DNA from: Moraxellaceae bacterium
GTDB taxonomy: Bacteria > Pseudomonadota > Gammaproteobacteria > Pseudomonadales > Moraxellaceae
Direction: 5' to 3'
Length of the DNA stretch: 6,207 nt
Assembly (NCBI GenBank): GCA_014378805.1
Contig: JACMMY010000263.1
Location: 1-6,207 of the forward strand
The position numbers and the translations under genes were made by a program. The notes beneath the pieces are model-generated. The model had not been told where the DNA came from. It ran no database searches and worked only from the letters and a program-made list of their open reading frames with translations. This document shows positions 5,321 to 6,207 of this stretch, in pieces. Every line of letters begins with the position of its first letter. Positions within the stretch are counted from its first letter, which is position 1.

Positions 5321-6207
5321 ACTCAATCAACGCAACTTCACCGCGACAACCTCATGGGATGCATCAACCGCGTCGCTTAGAATACGTTCCGCTTGCAATT
5401 ACGGTCGCCCTACACATTGTGATATTGGTTGCGTTTATTTGGTTTGGGCAAGACATTAAGCCACTCCCCGTCCCAAAACATATTAAAGCTGTCATTGTGC
5501 CACCGCCTCCCGCGCAAAACACACCAGAAGCATCTTCAAGTGCCGCAAATCAGGCTTTACCTGCAAAGGAAAATCCTCAAGAAGAACATAACAATAAACG
5601 TGAAGAAGCTCAACGTCGAGCTGCAGAAGCTACAGCCGCAGCTGTAGAAAAAGCAGAAACGGCTGCTGTACAAAAAAAAGCAAAAGCAGCAGAAGCTATA
5701 CAAAAAGCAGAAATCTTAGCCGAAGCTCAAAAAGTACAAGCAATGAGCGAAGCGAAGCAACAAAAACGTGAACTGGCAAAAGCACACGCTGAATTAGAGA
5801 AACAACAAATTCTTAATGAAGCCGCCGTTAAGCAAAAGCAAGCTGAAACTGAACAAAAGTACGCGCTTAAAAAAGCACAACAGGCCGAGAAATTAAAAAC
5901 CGAACTCGATGCTAAACGCACCAAAGAAATTGATGAAAAACGTACTAAAGAACGTGATGCCAAGCACCTAAAAGAACTTGAGGCAAAACGAGCGGCCGAT
6001 ACTGCTGAGAAAGAAGCACGAGCTGCTGACCAAAAAGCAAATGCCCGTCTTCAAGAAAAGAAAATTGCTGAAGATGCAAAAAAACTAGCCGTAAAAGAAG
6101 CAGCTGACGCCGCCAAAGCTGTGAAAGAGCGTGCGATAAAAGATGCAAAACTTGCGCAGGAAAAAGAGGCGAAGCTTGCACAGGAAAAAGCAGATAAAGA
6201 AGCCAAA
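5317..6207 (+). CDS. tolA: TolA, energy-transducing periplasm-spanning protein; C-terminus beyond window
   Basis: The frame is open from a GTG at 5317 to the right edge, giving 297 residues of domains I and II; the C-terminal domain III that contacts TolB and Pal is outside. TolA links the TolQ-TolR motor to Pal in the outer membrane. A membrane helix lies at about 24-43, and TVALHIVILVAFIW closely follows AVLHVILFAALIW of E. coli. His33 matches the conserved His22, while the Ser four residues before it in E. coli is Thr29 here. A proline-rich stretch (about 49-66, including VPPPP) follows. From about 89 on the chain is almost wholly Ala, Lys, Glu and Gln, a long single helix. No ATG precedes the membrane helix in this frame except at 5359, which would give a product 14 residues shorter; neither start has a clear ribosome-binding site. 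The gap after the tolR stop is 57 bases. Identification is secure, the start is not. Confidence 0.95.
   Translation, partial: MNSINATSPRQPHGMHQPRRLEYVPLAITVALHIVILVAFIWFGQDIKPLPVPKHIKAVIVPPPPAQNTPEASSSAANQALPAKENPQEEHNNKREEAQRRAAEATAAAVEKAETAAVQKKAKAAEAIQKAEILAEAQKVQAMSEAKQQKRELAKAHAELEKQQILNEAAVKQKQAETEQKYALKKAQQAEKLKTELDAKRTKEIDEKRTKERDAKHLKELEAKRAADTAEKEARAADQKANARLQEKKIAEDAKKLAVKEAADAAKAVKERAIKDAKLAQEKEAKLAQEKADKEAK
5884..6075 (+). repeat. degenerate 24-base (8-residue) repeats in the TolA helical domain
   Basis: Eight consecutive octads cover TolA residues 190-253, counted from the GTG start. They include DAKRTKEI, DEKRTKER, DAKHLKEL and EAKRAADT. The third position of every octad is lysine (residues 192, 200, 208, 216, 224, 232, 240, 248), and Lys256 extends the series. 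The DNA copies have diverged, so the repeat is clearer in protein than in bases. Confidence 0.7.
6145..6192 (+). repeat. two tandem 24-base units in tolA
   Basis: The units at 6145-6168 and 6169-6192 encode AKLAQEKE and AKLAQEKA. They differ mostly at synonymous third positions. Lysines again recur every eight residues (270, 278, 286, 294), out of register with the earlier octads. Further copies could lie beyond the window edge. Confidence 0.75.

Noticed and set aside
5727..6181. Two minus-strand 78-codon frames, one rich in Cys, Ser and Phe
   Set aside because: They are antisense shadows of the Ala/Lys/Glu-rich tolA helix, whose codons give Cys, Ser, Phe and Leu on the opposite strand.

Overview
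The window is AT-rich bacterial chromosome, with GC in the low forties by eye (not counted). It carries ordinary chromosomal genes, and protein style and gene content fit a gammaproteobacterium of the Moraxellaceae, most likely Acinetobacter or a close relative. That placement rests on remembered similarity of the adenosine kinase, Rieske and Tol proteins, not on a search. I see no rRNA, tRNA, CRISPR array, insertion sequence or phage gene.

Layout: (1) Positions 1-1658, minus strand: the N-terminal 552 residues of a large M16C (presequence-protease-like) zinc metallopeptidase; its C-terminal half lies beyond the left edge. (2) Positions 1659-1948: an AT-rich divergent promoter region of 290 bases holding a perfect 12-base palindrome. 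(3) Positions 1949-3332, plus strand: a PfkB-family adenosine kinase followed 52 bases later by a small one-domain Rieske [2Fe-2S] protein, probably one transcript. (4) Positions 3333-3563: a 231-base intergenic region with a weak terminator-like hairpin, a 9-bp inverted repeat, and a cluster of TAATGCA repeats, two of which form a 15-base palindrome inside a candidate sigma70 promoter for the next operon. (5) Positions 3564-6207, plus strand: ybgC-tolQ-tolR-tolA, the start of the Tol-Pal cell-envelope operon; tolA runs off the right edge, and tolB and pal would be expected beyond it.

The Tol genes work together. TolQ and TolR form the inner-membrane proton-driven motor. TolA is anchored in the same membrane and carries the energised signal across the periplasm to TolB and Pal, supporting outer-membrane constriction at division and envelope integrity. 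YbgC is the acyl-CoA thioesterase that usually heads this operon. The M16C peptidase, the kinase and the Rieske protein have no evident link to Tol.

I found no convincing undescribed system. The points most worth a second look are the operator-like repeats before ybgC, a 15-codon open frame whose stop overlaps the likely GTG start of tolA, an exact 8-residue lysine periodicity in the TolA helix, and the pairing of adenosine kinase with an orphan Rieske protein.
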